A stretch of DNA of 64,000 nt, from NCBI GenBank assembly GCA_016792845.1, contig JAEUKH010000032.1, positions 1 through 64,000 on the forward strand, in the 5' to 3' direction. The notes beneath the pieces are model-generated. The model was not told the DNA's origin. It did not search any database and saw only the letters and a list, made by a program, of their open reading frames with translations. The translations under genes and the position numbers were made by a program. This DNA is from Myxococcales bacterium. Its GTDB lineage: Bacteria > Myxococcota_A > Polyangia > Polyangiales > Ga0077539. Shown here one piece after another: positions 1-8,419 of this stretch (its first letter is position 1; the number at the start of each line of letters is the position of its first letter).

Positions 1-151
1 ACGCGACCAAGTCGTCTCCCGTCGCCCCACTTTAGGTCCGCGGCGCGCTGCTGCGTTGCCGGGTCTCGACGGGCCAACAGCCCGTCTTCGCCCCGTCGCC
101 TTGCATCACTTGCGCCCCTTCGCGGTGCTCGGTCCGACGACTTGGTCGCGT
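1..151. repeat. Region bounded by perfect 16-bp inverted repeat
   Basis: Bases 1-16 (ACGCGACCAAGTCGTC) are the exact reverse complement of bases 136-151. The 119 bases between them hold a smaller hairpin: GACGGGC at 68-74 pairs with GCCCGTC at 80-86 around a five-base loop. No convincing gene lies here. The right arm ends three bases past the stop codon of the leftward gene that ends at 154, so the structure could act in its 3' end or terminator. It could also be a small mobile palindromic element, or one end of a longer element outside the window. Confidence 0.6.
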
Positions 152-153
152 TT

Positions 154-1203
154 CTAGACGGGCAGCTCGGGTTCGGCCGCGTCGTCGAGGGCGGGGGCTC
201 GGGGCACGTCGCGCTCGCGGGCGGCGGCGCCTTCGAGGAGCACCGCCCCGAGGCAGAGGGCCGTGACCCGAATGGGGTCGAGGAGCCCCGCCGCGGCAGG
301 GCCGCCGAAGCCCGCGAGGAGCACGCAGACCCAGCCGAGGCAACGCCTGAGGGCCGCGCCGCGGTCGGCGTACTGCGCCGCCAGCGAGAGCATGCTCGCG
401 CCCAAGAGCCACGAGAACGCGAGGGTGTAGAGCGCGAGCGCGCCCCGCGACGGGTGCGCCACCACGGCCCCGCCCAAGAGGTCGAAGCGCACCCTGAAGC
501 CGAACTTCATGAGCGACTCGGTGGTGCGCGGGCGCTGCGCGGGCAGGGTCAGGAGCGCCATCGCGATGGCCGTCGGGAGCGCCGCGAAGGTGAGCGTGCG
601 CGGGCCGCCGACCTCGCGCAAGGTCGCCCGCGCCGCGGCGATCACCGCGAAGAGCGCGCACACAAAGGCCGAGAGCTCGCCGGTCACGCCGAGGGTGGTC
701 GCGAGGTGCGCGAGGCCGCTCCCCGGGCGGGCCAGAAAGCGCAGCGGAAAGGCCACGAACTCGCTCGTCTGACCGATCGCGAGCACCAAGAGCGTGGCCG
801 ACGAGAGCCACTGGCGATGCGCGAGGGCCAGGGCGAAGCCGCGACCGCACGCGAGGAGCACCGTGAGCGCCGCCATGGGCAAGGCCACGAGCTGCAAGGC
901 CGAGGTGACGTCGCCCCACATCGCTGCCACGCAGAGCGCCAGCACCGGCGAGGCCACCGCGAGACGGAGCACGATCCATGCGATGCCGGGCAGGCTCGAA
1001 CGCGTCTCGGTGATCACCGCGCGGCTCAGCGCGACCCACCCGAGGAGCACCCCCGCGACGGCGAAGAACGCGCCCGCATCGGCCACCCTGGGGTGATCGA
1101 CCGCGAGCCCCACAAAGAGCCGGGTGAGGGTGAACCCCAGCACCAAGAACAACACCGCGGCACCCGCGGGGAAGACCTCGCGCTCGTCGTCATGGGCGCT
1201 CAT
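154..1203 (-). CDS. Polytopic membrane protein of unknown function
   Basis: A 349-residue protein that is hydrophobic along nearly all its length, with about nine or ten predicted membrane spans and no catalytic motif I recognise. The charged N-terminus (MSAHDDEREVF) is followed at once by a hydrophobic stretch, and the C-terminal tail (about residues 325-349) is acidic. Its ATG overlaps the TGA of the upstream MinD-like gene in an ATGA arrangement, so the two are probably translationally coupled. The membrane protein may therefore be a partner of that ATPase/HTH protein. Function unknown. Confidence 0.8.
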   Translation of the reverse strand: MSAHDDEREVFPAGAAVLFLVLGFTLTRLFVGLAVDHPRVADAGAFFAVAGVLLGWVALSRAVITETRSSLPGIAWIVLRLAVASPVLALCVAAMWGDVTSALQLVALPMAALTVLLACGRGFALALAHRQWLSSATLLVLAIGQTSEFVAFPLRFLARPGSGLAHLATTLGVTGELSAFVCALFAVIAAARATLREVGGPRTLTFAALPTAIAMALLTLPAQRPRTTESLMKFGFRVRFDLLGGAVVAHPSRGALALYTLAFSWLLGASMLSLAAQYADRGAALRRCLGWVCVLLAGFGGPAAAGLLDPIRVTALCLGAVLLEGAAARERDVPRAPALDDAAEPELPV

Positions 1204-2744
1204 GACGGCTGCGCCCTGCGATACCGATGCATGTACGTTCGTACCACCTGCTCGACGTCGAGCTTTAGAAACTTGGCCACTTCGGTGACAAACCCGCGGG
1301 CGTAGACCGCCTGCGGGAGCGTGGTAAACTCTTCGTCTTCGAGGGCCTTCAAGAAGCCCAGCGCGATCTTCGTGCGGCTCGCGACCTCATCGAGCCGCAC
1401 CCCCCGCGCCTCGCGGATCGCCCGCAACAACGCCCCCGTGTACTCGGTCTCTGCGGTGAGCTCGGGCATCGCCGCGGCGGGCAGCTCGAGCTCGGCGCTC
1501 GCCGCGTCGGCGGCCACCTCGGGGGCGCGCGCGCGCTCAGACTCGGGGGTGACCGAGAGCTCGTAGGGGCGCCGTCGGGCCGGGTCGAGCAGCACGTCGC
1601 GGGCCTCTTCGATGCGGGCCACCATCGACGAGAGGTCTTCGTCGGTGAGGAGCCCCGAGAGCGCCACCGCGTCGGCGGTGTAGATCTCGCGGGTCTTGCG
1701 GTACGCCCGGCGAATCTCTTCGTCGCTCGCGCCGCGGTCGACCGCGAGCACCTCGTAGTGGGTCGGCGCTTGAGGCGGGCCCGCCGGGGTCGCCGCGCTC
1801 TGGGCCAGGCGACCCGCTTCGAGCGCCAACAGCCGCCGCGCGAGCCGCTCGATGTTGCGCGCCGCCTTCGACGACGGCACGTCTATCAGCAGCGGTCGCC
1901 GACGGCGCGCCGCGAGAAACACCGCGTCGTCGTACTCAATGTTGCCGAGATATTCGAGGGTGCCCCCGAACGGGCGGTGCGTGACCCGGGCCATCGCGTC
2001 GCCCAACTCGAGGTCGGCCCGCATCCGCGAGGCGTTCACCACCACGCGGAGCTTGGGTTGGCCGAAGTCGCTCCACACCGCGTCGGCGAGGGCCGGGGCG
2101 GCGTCGAGCACGGCGCTCGCGAGCTCGAGCGGGGTCGGGGGGCAGCCCCACCGAGCGCATACCGCAGAGAGGCGCCGCCGGGCCAGGTCGAGAGGCTCGG
2201 CGAGGCCCCGGGGCGGGTCGAGGCTCAGCGCCCGAAGGTGACGCCCGAGGCGCCGGGCATACAGGTTTCGCACGAGGCGATAGACAGCCTCGACGGCGTC
2301 GGGTTCGGGCGTGGCGGTGGTGAGCAGCGCGTCGGCGTCGAGCATCATGTCGAGGCTCCGCGACGAGAGCCCCGAGCCGAGGTCGACGACCACCAGGTCG
2401 GCCGGCGTGCGCGCCGCGAGGTCGCGCAGCTTGCGGGTGCCGCGCAGCATCGAGAGCCCCTCTTCGCGCGAGGCCTCGACGAGGCGAAGGTTGGGCACCG
2501 ACGTCTCGACCCCGCGCAGCTGGAGCGCCGAGGGCGCCCACGGAGGCTGCTGTCGCGGGTTGCGGCTCACCCCCAGCGTCGCCCCGTGGGTCGTGTGCCG
2601 CGGCTGGGCGTCGACGAAGAGCACCTTTTTGCCGAGTTGGGCGATGAACACCGCGAGGCCGAGGCTCAGGGTCGAGTGCCCTGAGCCGCCCTTCGCGCCA
2701 CCAACCGCGACCACCCGGCCGCCCGAGAGGAGCCCTTCTGTCAC
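1200..2744 (-). CDS. ParA/MinD-like ATPase with J-like and RodZ-like HTH domains
   Basis: A 514-residue three-part protein. Residues 10-310 resemble ParA/MinD/CpsD P-loop ATPases, with the loop GGAKGGSGHS at 15-24, VDAQPR at 44-49 and DLGSG at 121-125. The signature Lys18 is present, but the usual P-loop lysine (KGGxGK) is His23. Residues 329-396 resemble a J domain but lack the HPD tripeptide. Residues 434-510 resemble the N-terminal helix-turn-helix of RodZ-type cytoskeletal proteins. The start is GTG. Family members position proteins or DNA at the cell pole or membrane. Here that role is inferred, and ATP hydrolysis is doubtful. Confidence 0.78.
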   Translation of the reverse strand: MTEGLLSGGRVVAVGGAKGGSGHSTLSLGLAVFIAQLGKKVLFVDAQPRHTTHGATLGVSRNPRQQPPWAPSALQLRGVETSVPNLRLVEASREEGLSMLRGTRKLRDLAARTPADLVVVDLGSGLSSRSLDMMLDADALLTTATPEPDAVEAVYRLVRNLYARRLGRHLRALSLDPPRGLAEPLDLARRRLSAVCARWGCPPTPLELASAVLDAAPALADAVWSDFGQPKLRVVVNASRMRADLELGDAMARVTHRPFGGTLEYLGNIEYDDAVFLAARRRRPLLIDVPSSKAARNIERLARRLLALEAGRLAQSAATPAGPPQAPTHYEVLAVDRGASDEEIRRAYRKTREIYTADAVALSGLLTDEDLSSMVARIEEARDVLLDPARRRPYELSVTPESERARAPEVAADAASAELELPAAAMPELTAETEYTGALLRAIREARGVRLDEVASRTKIALGFLKALEDEEFTTLPQAVYARGFVTEVAKFLKLDVEQVVRTYMHRYRRAQPS

Positions 2745-2840
2745 CGGCCGCTCTCTAACACACTTGCCGAAATTTGCTCAGCCTCTCGCGCCCGCATCGC
2801 GCAAAGTAGAGGCCGCGGCGTAGGGGCCCAGCGGCTTCGC

Positions 2841-3752
2841 TCAGGCCTGTTCAGACGCGCCCTCGAAGGGCGTGGGGCGATGCACGAAGGTGCCCGCCGC
2901 GCGGGTGCGGGCGGTGCCCGCGTTGGTGTGCTTTGACACCAGGTCGAACCATGCCATGCCCGGGAGCTTCGCGATGGTCTCGTCGACGTCGCGGAGCCGC
3001 GCCCGGCCGTCTTCGTCTTCGAAGAGGTAGCAGCCCACGAAGTCACGCTCTTCGCGCGGGGCCATCGAGCCGCCCACGGGCTCCCACAGGGCCTTGAGCG
3101 ACATCGAGGCCATGCGCCGGGCGAGCTCGGTGCCGAGGCGCCGCCGGGCCTGGGCGTAGTAGAAAGCGAAATGCCGCCGCTCGTCTTTGACGAGGCGCCG
3201 CGCCACCGCGGCGAGCACCGGGTTCGCGCTCAGCTCGGCGAGGCGGGTGTAGGCGTGAATGGCCGTGAGCTCATTGATGGCCCCCCAGGTCATGTGGGTG
3301 GCGAGAAAATCGGGCGAGATCATCGACAGCATGCGGCCGCCGAAATCTTGTACGACCTCGGTCATCTTGCGGGGGCGCGCGAACTCTTCGATCGAGCGCT
3401 TCGAGGGCTCGTGGCCGCACACCTCGAGGATCCGCGCGAGGGCGCGGCCGTGGTAGCACTCTTCGTAGCCCCAACAGACCATGAACGAGCGCGCCTCGTT
3501 GTCGGCGAGGGCCCGCGTCTCCATCAAGGCTTTCATGTAGTGCACCGTGTAAAACTCGGTGTCTTGCATGTAGCGCATGACCTTCACCTCGCTCGGCGAG
3601 AGCGGGTACTTGGCGGCATCCTCCATGACGATGCCCGTGAGGTCGAGGGGGCGCGACGCGTTGATGAACTTGTCGAGCTGAAACGGCGGGATTTCTGAGC
3701 CCTCACGAGTGTTCGAGGGGCTGCGCGCTGACGACTCAATCATGGTGGCCAT
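2841..3752 (-). CDS. Ferritin-like di-iron protein, acyl-ACP desaturase type
   Basis: A 303-residue helical protein with the ligand pattern of the R2/acyl-ACP-desaturase superfamily. Glu66 lies in helix 1, Glu98-x-x-His101 (EECYH) in helix 2, Glu161 in helix 3 and Glu191-x-x-His194 (DERRH) in helix 4. This predicts a carboxylate-bridged di-iron centre for O2-dependent oxidation, possibly of an acyl chain. The substrate is not evident. It follows the LPG-synthase-type membrane gene by 8 bp, and a CDP-alcohol phosphotransferase lies further upstream, so a lipid substrate is reasonable. It could instead be an orphan oxidase or oxygenase. Confidence 0.75.
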   Translation of the reverse strand: MATMIESSARSPSNTREGSEIPPFQLDKFINASRPLDLTGIVMEDAAKYPLSPSEVKVMRYMQDTEFYTVHYMKALMETRALADNEARSFMVCWGYEECYHGRALARILEVCGHEPSKRSIEEFARPRKMTEVVQDFGGRMLSMISPDFLATHMTWGAINELTAIHAYTRLAELSANPVLAAVARRLVKDERRHFAFYYAQARRRLGTELARRMASMSLKALWEPVGGSMAPREERDFVGCYLFEDEDGRARLRDVDETIAKLPGMAWFDLVSKHTNAGTARTRAAGTFVHRPTPFEGASEQA

Positions 3753-3760
3753 GGCCTATA

Positions 3761-4963
3761 CTACGAATCAGCGCCGTGGGTAGATGCCCCCTCAGGGCTC
3801 GCAGATTCTGCGTCATTTTCATCAGCCTCGGCCTCGCGGGCGCGCCGTTCGAGGACGTCGGTGCCGAGGTAGCGAAACACATACGTGCCGCCTACAAACA
3901 TACAGAGAAACAGGGTGAGCAGACGCCAGAGGATCAAATATGGGATCTCGTGAACGCCTCGCACCCACGGCGACATCAGCCGCGTCGAGGTGGTCTCTGC
4001 GATGCCCGAGGCGCCCGGCGTGGGCGAGAGATAGAGCGCAAAATTGAGCATCGTCTGCACCACCACCACCTGCACGAACGAGGGCCCGAGGGTGACAAAG
4101 GTGTTCGGGGTGGTGCTCAACCCGAGGCCCTTCAAGATGAAGAAGGCCGCGCTGAAGCGCGCCCAGAAGAAGCCGATGGTGAGCAGAAAGGCCGTGAGCA
4201 CCGAGAGCTTGCCCCGGCGGAGGTAGATCTTGAAGCCCTCGTGCACGCGGTCGACCGCCGAGACGAGCTTGTCGCGGAGGTAGCCGTGACGGGTGAAGGG
4301 CTTCTCGGTGAGCGGTCTGAGCCGCTTGAACCGCGCCATCGCCGCGACGAGGCCGTGCCAGAGCGGCCCCAACACCCGCGCGCCCGCGCGAAAGACGCCC
4401 TTGAGCAGCGGCGGGTGCACCACGCTCAAGATCAGCATCACAAAGCACGCGCCGAAGACGAGAAAGCTGAAGGCCACGAGGTAGTCGAGCTGCGCCGCGC
4501 CGGGCAAGACGAGCGAGCCCGTGCGCCGCAAGATGAGCAGGCCCGTGGCCGAGGCGAGAAAGAACAAGATGGTGCAGAAGGCGGTGAGGAGCTCGGCCGT
4601 GGCGATGTCGGCGAGGGGCATCCCGCCCTCGACGAGGGTGGCCACCTGGGCGACCGGGGCGCCGAGCTGGCCCGGGGTGACGCCCGCGACGAACATCAGC
4701 ACAAACTCGCTCGCCACCGCGGTGCGCACCGTCAACTGCGGGCAGAGCACGCGCCCGAGCACGAACATCCGAAGGCCGCCGCAGACGCCCTCTTGCAGCG
4801 CCAGGAGGGTGGCCACCACGAGCCAGACAGGCTGAATGCCCGCGAGGCCCGCCAAGAAGCCCTCTTCTTGTGATTGAACCTGACGCCAGGTGAGCACCGC
4901 GAAGGTGATCAGGGTGAGCGCGACGATGGTCTGAATGCCACGAACGAGGGTACGACGATTCAC
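3761..4963 (-). CDS. Lysylphosphatidylglycerol synthase TM-region (UPF0104) membrane protein
   Basis: A 400-residue multi-spanning protein (about eight spans) starting with GTG. Its pattern, including ASEFVLMFVAGVTPGQLGAP near residues 85-104 and a late GxxGIAE segment, is typical of the LPG_synthase_TM / AglD2 family. The soluble aminoacyl-transferase domain of true MprF is absent, so it is not a complete lysyl-PG synthase. Stand-alone members are thought to handle lipid or polyprenyl intermediates, perhaps as flippases. The C-terminus is charged (about residues 378-400). It sits in the middle of the putative lipid operon. Confidence 0.82.
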   Translation of the reverse strand: MNRRTLVRGIQTIVALTLITFAVLTWRQVQSQEEGFLAGLAGIQPVWLVVATLLALQEGVCGGLRMFVLGRVLCPQLTVRTAVASEFVLMFVAGVTPGQLGAPVAQVATLVEGGMPLADIATAELLTAFCTILFFLASATGLLILRRTGSLVLPGAAQLDYLVAFSFLVFGACFVMLILSVVHPPLLKGVFRAGARVLGPLWHGLVAAMARFKRLRPLTEKPFTRHGYLRDKLVSAVDRVHEGFKIYLRRGKLSVLTAFLLTIGFFWARFSAAFFILKGLGLSTTPNTFVTLGPSFVQVVVVQTMLNFALYLSPTPGASGIAETTSTRLMSPWVRGVHEIPYLILWRLLTLFLCMFVGGTYVFRYLGTDVLERRAREAEADENDAESASPEGASTHGADS

Positions 4964-5022
4964 GCGAAGGGCTTTGTGGCGAGGGATGCGCGCCGCGCCG
5001 CGGGGCCGCGCGGCTCAGCGGC

Positions 5023-6033
5023 TCAGCGGCTCTCGATGCGCGAGAGGTTGTTCACCGAGACCCGGGCCTCGTTGAGACCCGAGAGCGCGTACACCGCCAC
5101 GCCCGCGGCCCACAAGAGCAGGCCTACGCTCTGGCTGACTTCGATGCCCCCGAGCCGCGCGCCCACGTAGGCGAGCACCACCGCGGTGCTCAGCACGAAG
5201 ATCGGCTCGACCCGGGTCTTGAGCGACTGAAGGCGCAGCGACAAGCTGCGAAGCCCTAGAAAGAGCGTCGCCACCACCGCGAGGCTCAGCGCAACGTGGG
5301 TGGCCATGAAGCCCGAGAGGTACGCCACCCCCACCGCAGACTGGAAGGCGAGATACCCGAAGGCCGGCGCCACCGTGCCGCCCGCGCGGTACACGCGCCA
5401 GATGCGGCGCGCCTCGGCGAAGACGATCGTCGCAATCGGCCAGTAGTGAAAGAACTGATAGGCCGAGATGGGGCCGAGGTGCACCGAGCGCCACACCTCA
5501 GTGCCGAAAAACGATGACACGATCATCGTGAGCGAGAGCACCATCACGCTCTCGATCTGGTTCAACATCCCCATCTGGAAGGTGCCCGTCTCGGTCTGCT
5601 CCCAACAGGTCATGGCGGCCGCGCCGGGGATCACCATGCCGAGGGCCAGCACCATGCCGGGGCTCGAACCGAGCGACGCCGTCGTCAACAGCGCGATGTA
5701 CGTCGTATTCAACAGATCGAGGCCGTGGTCGAGGAACTCGCCGAACACCGACGACTGCCGCGTGCGCCGCGCGTGGGCCCCGTCGGCGTTGTCACACCAG
5801 AGGTAGGCCTGGAGCAGCAGCATCGACGCGAGAAAGAGCCAGCCGCGCTCGGGGCGGGCCCACAAGAGCAGCGCCACCGACACAAAACAGAGCAAATGCC
5901 CCGTGTGCGTGATGCTGTTCGGGTGAACCTTCACCGGGATGAACGGCAGAGAGGGCTCGACCAGGAACCGTTTGTAGTACGGCAACATGATCGAACGATC
6001 GATGACCTTGTAGGCAGAAGGCGCGTTCCCCAT
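5023..6033 (-). CDS. CDP-alcohol phosphatidyltransferase (choline/ethanolamine type)
   Basis: An integral-membrane enzyme predicted to transfer a phospho-alcohol headgroup from a CDP-alcohol to a lipid acceptor. Counting from an alternative GTG at 6054, the signature D-x2-DG-x2-AR-x8-G-x3-D-x3-D is intact: Asp88, Asp91-Gly92, Ala95-Arg96, Gly105, Asp109, Asp113. The N-terminal sequence and the wide spacing of the spans resemble eukaryotic-type choline/ethanolamine phosphotransferases more than PgsA or PssA. I chose the ATG at 6033. It is first in a leftward three-gene group with the LPG-synthase-like and di-iron genes. Headgroup and acceptor are unknown. Confidence 0.85.
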   Translation of the reverse strand: MGNAPSAYKVIDRSIMLPYYKRFLVEPSLPFIPVKVHPNSITHTGHLLCFVSVALLLWARPERGWLFLASMLLLQAYLWCDNADGAHARRTRQSSVFGEFLDHGLDLLNTTYIALLTTASLGSSPGMVLALGMVIPGAAAMTCWEQTETGTFQMGMLNQIESVMVLSLTMIVSSFFGTEVWRSVHLGPISAYQFFHYWPIATIVFAEARRIWRVYRAGGTVAPAFGYLAFQSAVGVAYLSGFMATHVALSLAVVATLFLGLRSLSLRLQSLKTRVEPIFVLSTAVVLAYVGARLGGIEVSQSVGLLLWAAGVAVYALSGLNEARVSVNNLSRIESR

Positions 6034-6196
6034 AAACGACGCGACTATGCACACAGCGGGCGCGGCCTTGCAAACCCCTGACGGCGATCTTGGGGTTGCT
6101 CGAAAACACCTCTAATTCAAGCGAATCTGAGAAAAGTCTCGGCGCGGCCCGGCGTGATTCGGTTGCGTCTCAAAGCTCGCACCGCTGAGAATCTCG

Positions 6197-6862
6197 TTAC
6201 GCACTTTCGGCAAGAAGCGCCTCGTCGCTGACGCCCACGGCGAGGGCGTCGGCCCACAGCGACGCGATCTCGCGCGCCCCCGGGAGGTTGGCCAAGAAGG
6301 GCTCCCACTCGGGCGGACGACCCGGCGCGAAGGCCAGCGCGAGGATGGGCGACCACCGCGGCCGAACCGGCTTTCGCAAGAGCCGCATGTTCGCCTCGGC
6401 CGGCGTGCGCCCGCCCTTCTTGAGGTTGCAGGCGCGGCACGAGCAGACGACGTTCTCCCAACTCATCGGGCCGCCCCGAGAGCGCGGGTGCACATGGTCG
6501 AGGTTGAGGTCGCGCGGCCCCGCGCGGCGCCCGCAGTACTGGCAGGTGTGCCCGTCGCGCAGAAAGATGTTGCGTCGGGTCAGCCGGATCGTCGACCGCG
6601 GCATGCGATCGTACTGACTGAGCTGCACGACCCGGGGCACGCCGATGAGGCCGCGGCTCGTTCCTACGGTGGGGTCGCCCTCGCGCGCGGGGCGTGTTGA
6701 CCATGAGTCAAACGCGTGGGCCACCCAGTGCTCGTCGAGGGCGCGGGCGATGTCGGTCCACATGAGGACGAAGGCGCGGCGCGCCGAGGTGATGTGCACG
6801 GCCTGCATGTGCCGATTGATCACCAGCACCTGCGTTGCCAATTCGCGAGACGTACCGCTCAT
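6197..6862 (-). CDS. HNH endonuclease family protein
   Basis: A 221-residue protein with a clear HNH nuclease domain in residues 100-160. A zinc pair Cys107-x2-Cys110 (CQYC) is followed by LDHVHPRSRGG at 121-131 with the catalytic His, then WxN at 135-137 and a second pair Cys142-x2-Cys145 (CRAC). The N-terminal 90 residues match stand-alone HNH proteins common in Actinobacteria and Myxococcota. It starts 11 bp downstream of selA with a good ribosome site (AGAGGG, about 7 bases from the ATG), so it is co-transcribed with selA. Its substrate is unknown, and nothing nearby suggests restriction or a toxin. Confidence 0.88.
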   Translation of the reverse strand: MSGTSRELATQVLVINRHMQAVHITSARRAFVLMWTDIARALDEHWVAHAFDSWSTRPAREGDPTVGTSRGLIGVPRVVQLSQYDRMPRSTIRLTRRNIFLRDGHTCQYCGRRAGPRDLNLDHVHPRSRGGPMSWENVVCSCRACNLKKGGRTPAEANMRLLRKPVRPRWSPILALAFAPGRPPEWEPFLANLPGAREIASLWADALAVGVSDEALLAESA

Positions 6863-6873
6863 CGTTGACCCTC

Positions 6874-8355
6874 TCAGTGCGTATCGTCGTCGCCCCCGTC
6901 GTCAGAGCGCGACCCTGCCTCTTGTGATTCACCTAGCGTGTCGCGGCCTTCGCCCGCGCGCCAGCCCAGAAGGGCCTCGGCCAGTGCCCCCGCCAAGGCC
7001 GCGAGCGCCTGCACCTGCACCGTGCGAAGGTCGACGAAGAACGCCCCCGACGTGACCCGCCCCACCACTGACACCGGCCAGCCCTGCCGCAGCCGCGCCG
7101 CGAGCCAGTGCCCTGGCGGGCCCTCGACCCGAAGCGCCGTGCTCGGCAACGCCGCCAACGGGAGCGAGCCGCCGCCCACCCGGGCCATACTTTGACACAG
7201 TGTCAAATTCACCCCTGGGTAGGGCCCTCTGGCCTCGACCGCGGCCTTGAGCGCGACGGCCCGTGCCTCGACCTCGGCGGCGCTGGCGGCCATCATCGCC
7301 ACCGCCGGGAGCGCGGTCTCGGCCTCGCCGCGCTGGTACACCGCAAGGGTCTCGTCGAGGGCCGCGAGCACGAGCCGCCCCGGGCGGAGCGCGCGCATCA
7401 GCGGGTGCCGCCGCAGGGTCTCGACGAAGCGCGCCCGGCCGACGATGAGCCCGGCCTGGGGGCCGCCGAGGAGCTTGTCGCCGCTGGCGAGCACGAGGTC
7501 GGCGCCGCCGGAGAGGGCCTCGCGCACGGTGGTCTCGCGGTCGAGGCCGAAGCGCTGCGTGTCGACGAGGGCGCCCGCGCCGAGGTCTTCGATGAGCGGC
7601 ACGCCCCACTCGTTGCAGAGCCCCGCGAGCCCCGCCCGGGGCGCCGCCTCGGTGAAGCCCTGGAGCACAAAATTGCTCTGATGCACTTTCAAGATGGCGC
7701 CCACGCTCGCGTTCATCACCCTGGCGAAATCGCTGAGCCGGGTCTTGTTGGTGGTACCGACCTCGACCAGGCTCGCGCCGCACGAGGCGATGACCTCGGG
7801 GATGCGAAACCCCCCGCCGATTTCGACCAGCTCGCCGCGCGAGACCAGCACCCTCTTGCCCGCCCCGAAGGCCGTACACGCGATCAGCACCGCGGCGGCG
7901 CAGTTGTTCACCACCACGGCGTCTTCGCAGCCGACGAGGGCCGAGAGGCGCCGGGCGAGGGCCGCGTCGCGGTGACCGCGCTGCCCTGACAGTGTGTCAA
8001 ACTCAAGCGTCGCGTACCCCGTCACGAGCGGCCCCAGGGCCTCGTAGACCCGAGCCCCGAGCGGCGCGCGCCCGAGGTTGGTGTGCAGCACCACGCCGGT
8101 GCCGTTGATCACCGGGCGGAGCCCCCCCTGGCGCGCGGCGCGATGTTCGGCCTCGATGAGCGAGAGCGCGCGGGCCTTGAGGGCCTCTCGGTCGGCGGTG
8201 ACCGCGCCCGCTTCGAGCGCCTCGCGCAGGGCCTGCAGCGCGCGGGTCACCATGGGGTGGGCCTCGTCAGGCTTGAGCGCCAGTTGCGTCGCCGCCAGCC
8301 CGATCAGCTCATGGGCCGGGGGCAGCGCGCGAAGCAACGCTGAACGATCCCGCAT
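6874..8355 (-). CDS. selA: L-seryl-tRNA(Sec) selenium transferase
   Basis: SelA is a PLP enzyme that converts Ser-tRNA(Sec) to selenocysteinyl-tRNA using selenophosphate. Family landmarks are the N-terminal helical domain beginning MRDRSALLRALPP, PVINGTGVVLHTNLGRAPL, an LEFD..SGQRGHR segment, and the PLP-lysine motif LASGDKLLGGPQAG. At 493 residues it has the usual length. I chose the ATG at 8355 because the preceding 40 codons lack family similarity. It diverges from miaE with 64 bp between starts. The window shows no selB, selD or tRNA-Sec. Two 17-bp palindromes lie inside the gene. Confidence 0.94.
   Translation of the reverse strand: MRDRSALLRALPPAHELIGLAATQLALKPDEAHPMVTRALQALREALEAGAVTADREALKARALSLIEAEHRAARQGGLRPVINGTGVVLHTNLGRAPLGARVYEALGPLVTGYATLEFDTLSGQRGHRDAALARRLSALVGCEDAVVVNNCAAAVLIACTAFGAGKRVLVSRGELVEIGGGFRIPEVIASCGASLVEVGTTNKTRLSDFARVMNASVGAILKVHQSNFVLQGFTEAAPRAGLAGLCNEWGVPLIEDLGAGALVDTQRFGLDRETTVREALSGGADLVLASGDKLLGGPQAGLIVGRARFVETLRRHPLMRALRPGRLVLAALDETLAVYQRGEAETALPAVAMMAASAAEVEARAVALKAAVEARGPYPGVNLTLCQSMARVGGGSLPLAALPSTALRVEGPPGHWLAARLRQGWPVSVVGRVTSGAFFVDLRTVQVQALAALAGALAEALLGWRAGEGRDTLGESQEAGSRSDDGGDDDTH
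7191..7207. repeat. Perfect 17-bp palindrome inside selA
   Basis: TTTGACACAGTGTCAAA: two 8-bp arms around a central base, fully inside the selA coding region. It forces codons (AGT, TCA-type bases, TTG) unlike the surrounding GC-rich usage. It is the best copy of a motif seen five times in the window, only in selA and comEC. Confidence 0.7.
7985..8001. repeat. Second copy of the 17-bp palindrome in selA
   Basis: CCTGACAGTGTGTCAAA. The right arm is identical to the perfect copy at 7191-7207 and the left arm differs at two or three positions. It is also within selA, about 0.8 kb upstream in the gene's reading direction. Confidence 0.5.
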
Positions 8356-8419
8356 CACGGGCCGAGAGGGTAACACCCGGGCCGCGGGCGCCGTCACGTT
8401 TTGTGCTACGTCAGGGCCC

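Noticed and set aside
1..153. tRNA gene or transposon end
   Set aside because: No T-loop, acceptor pairing or transposase is seen. The inverted repeat alone is reported without a type.
8078..8419. Upstream extension of miaE
   Set aside because: It runs antisense to selA and has no MiaE similarity; the GTG at 8420 fits the family length.
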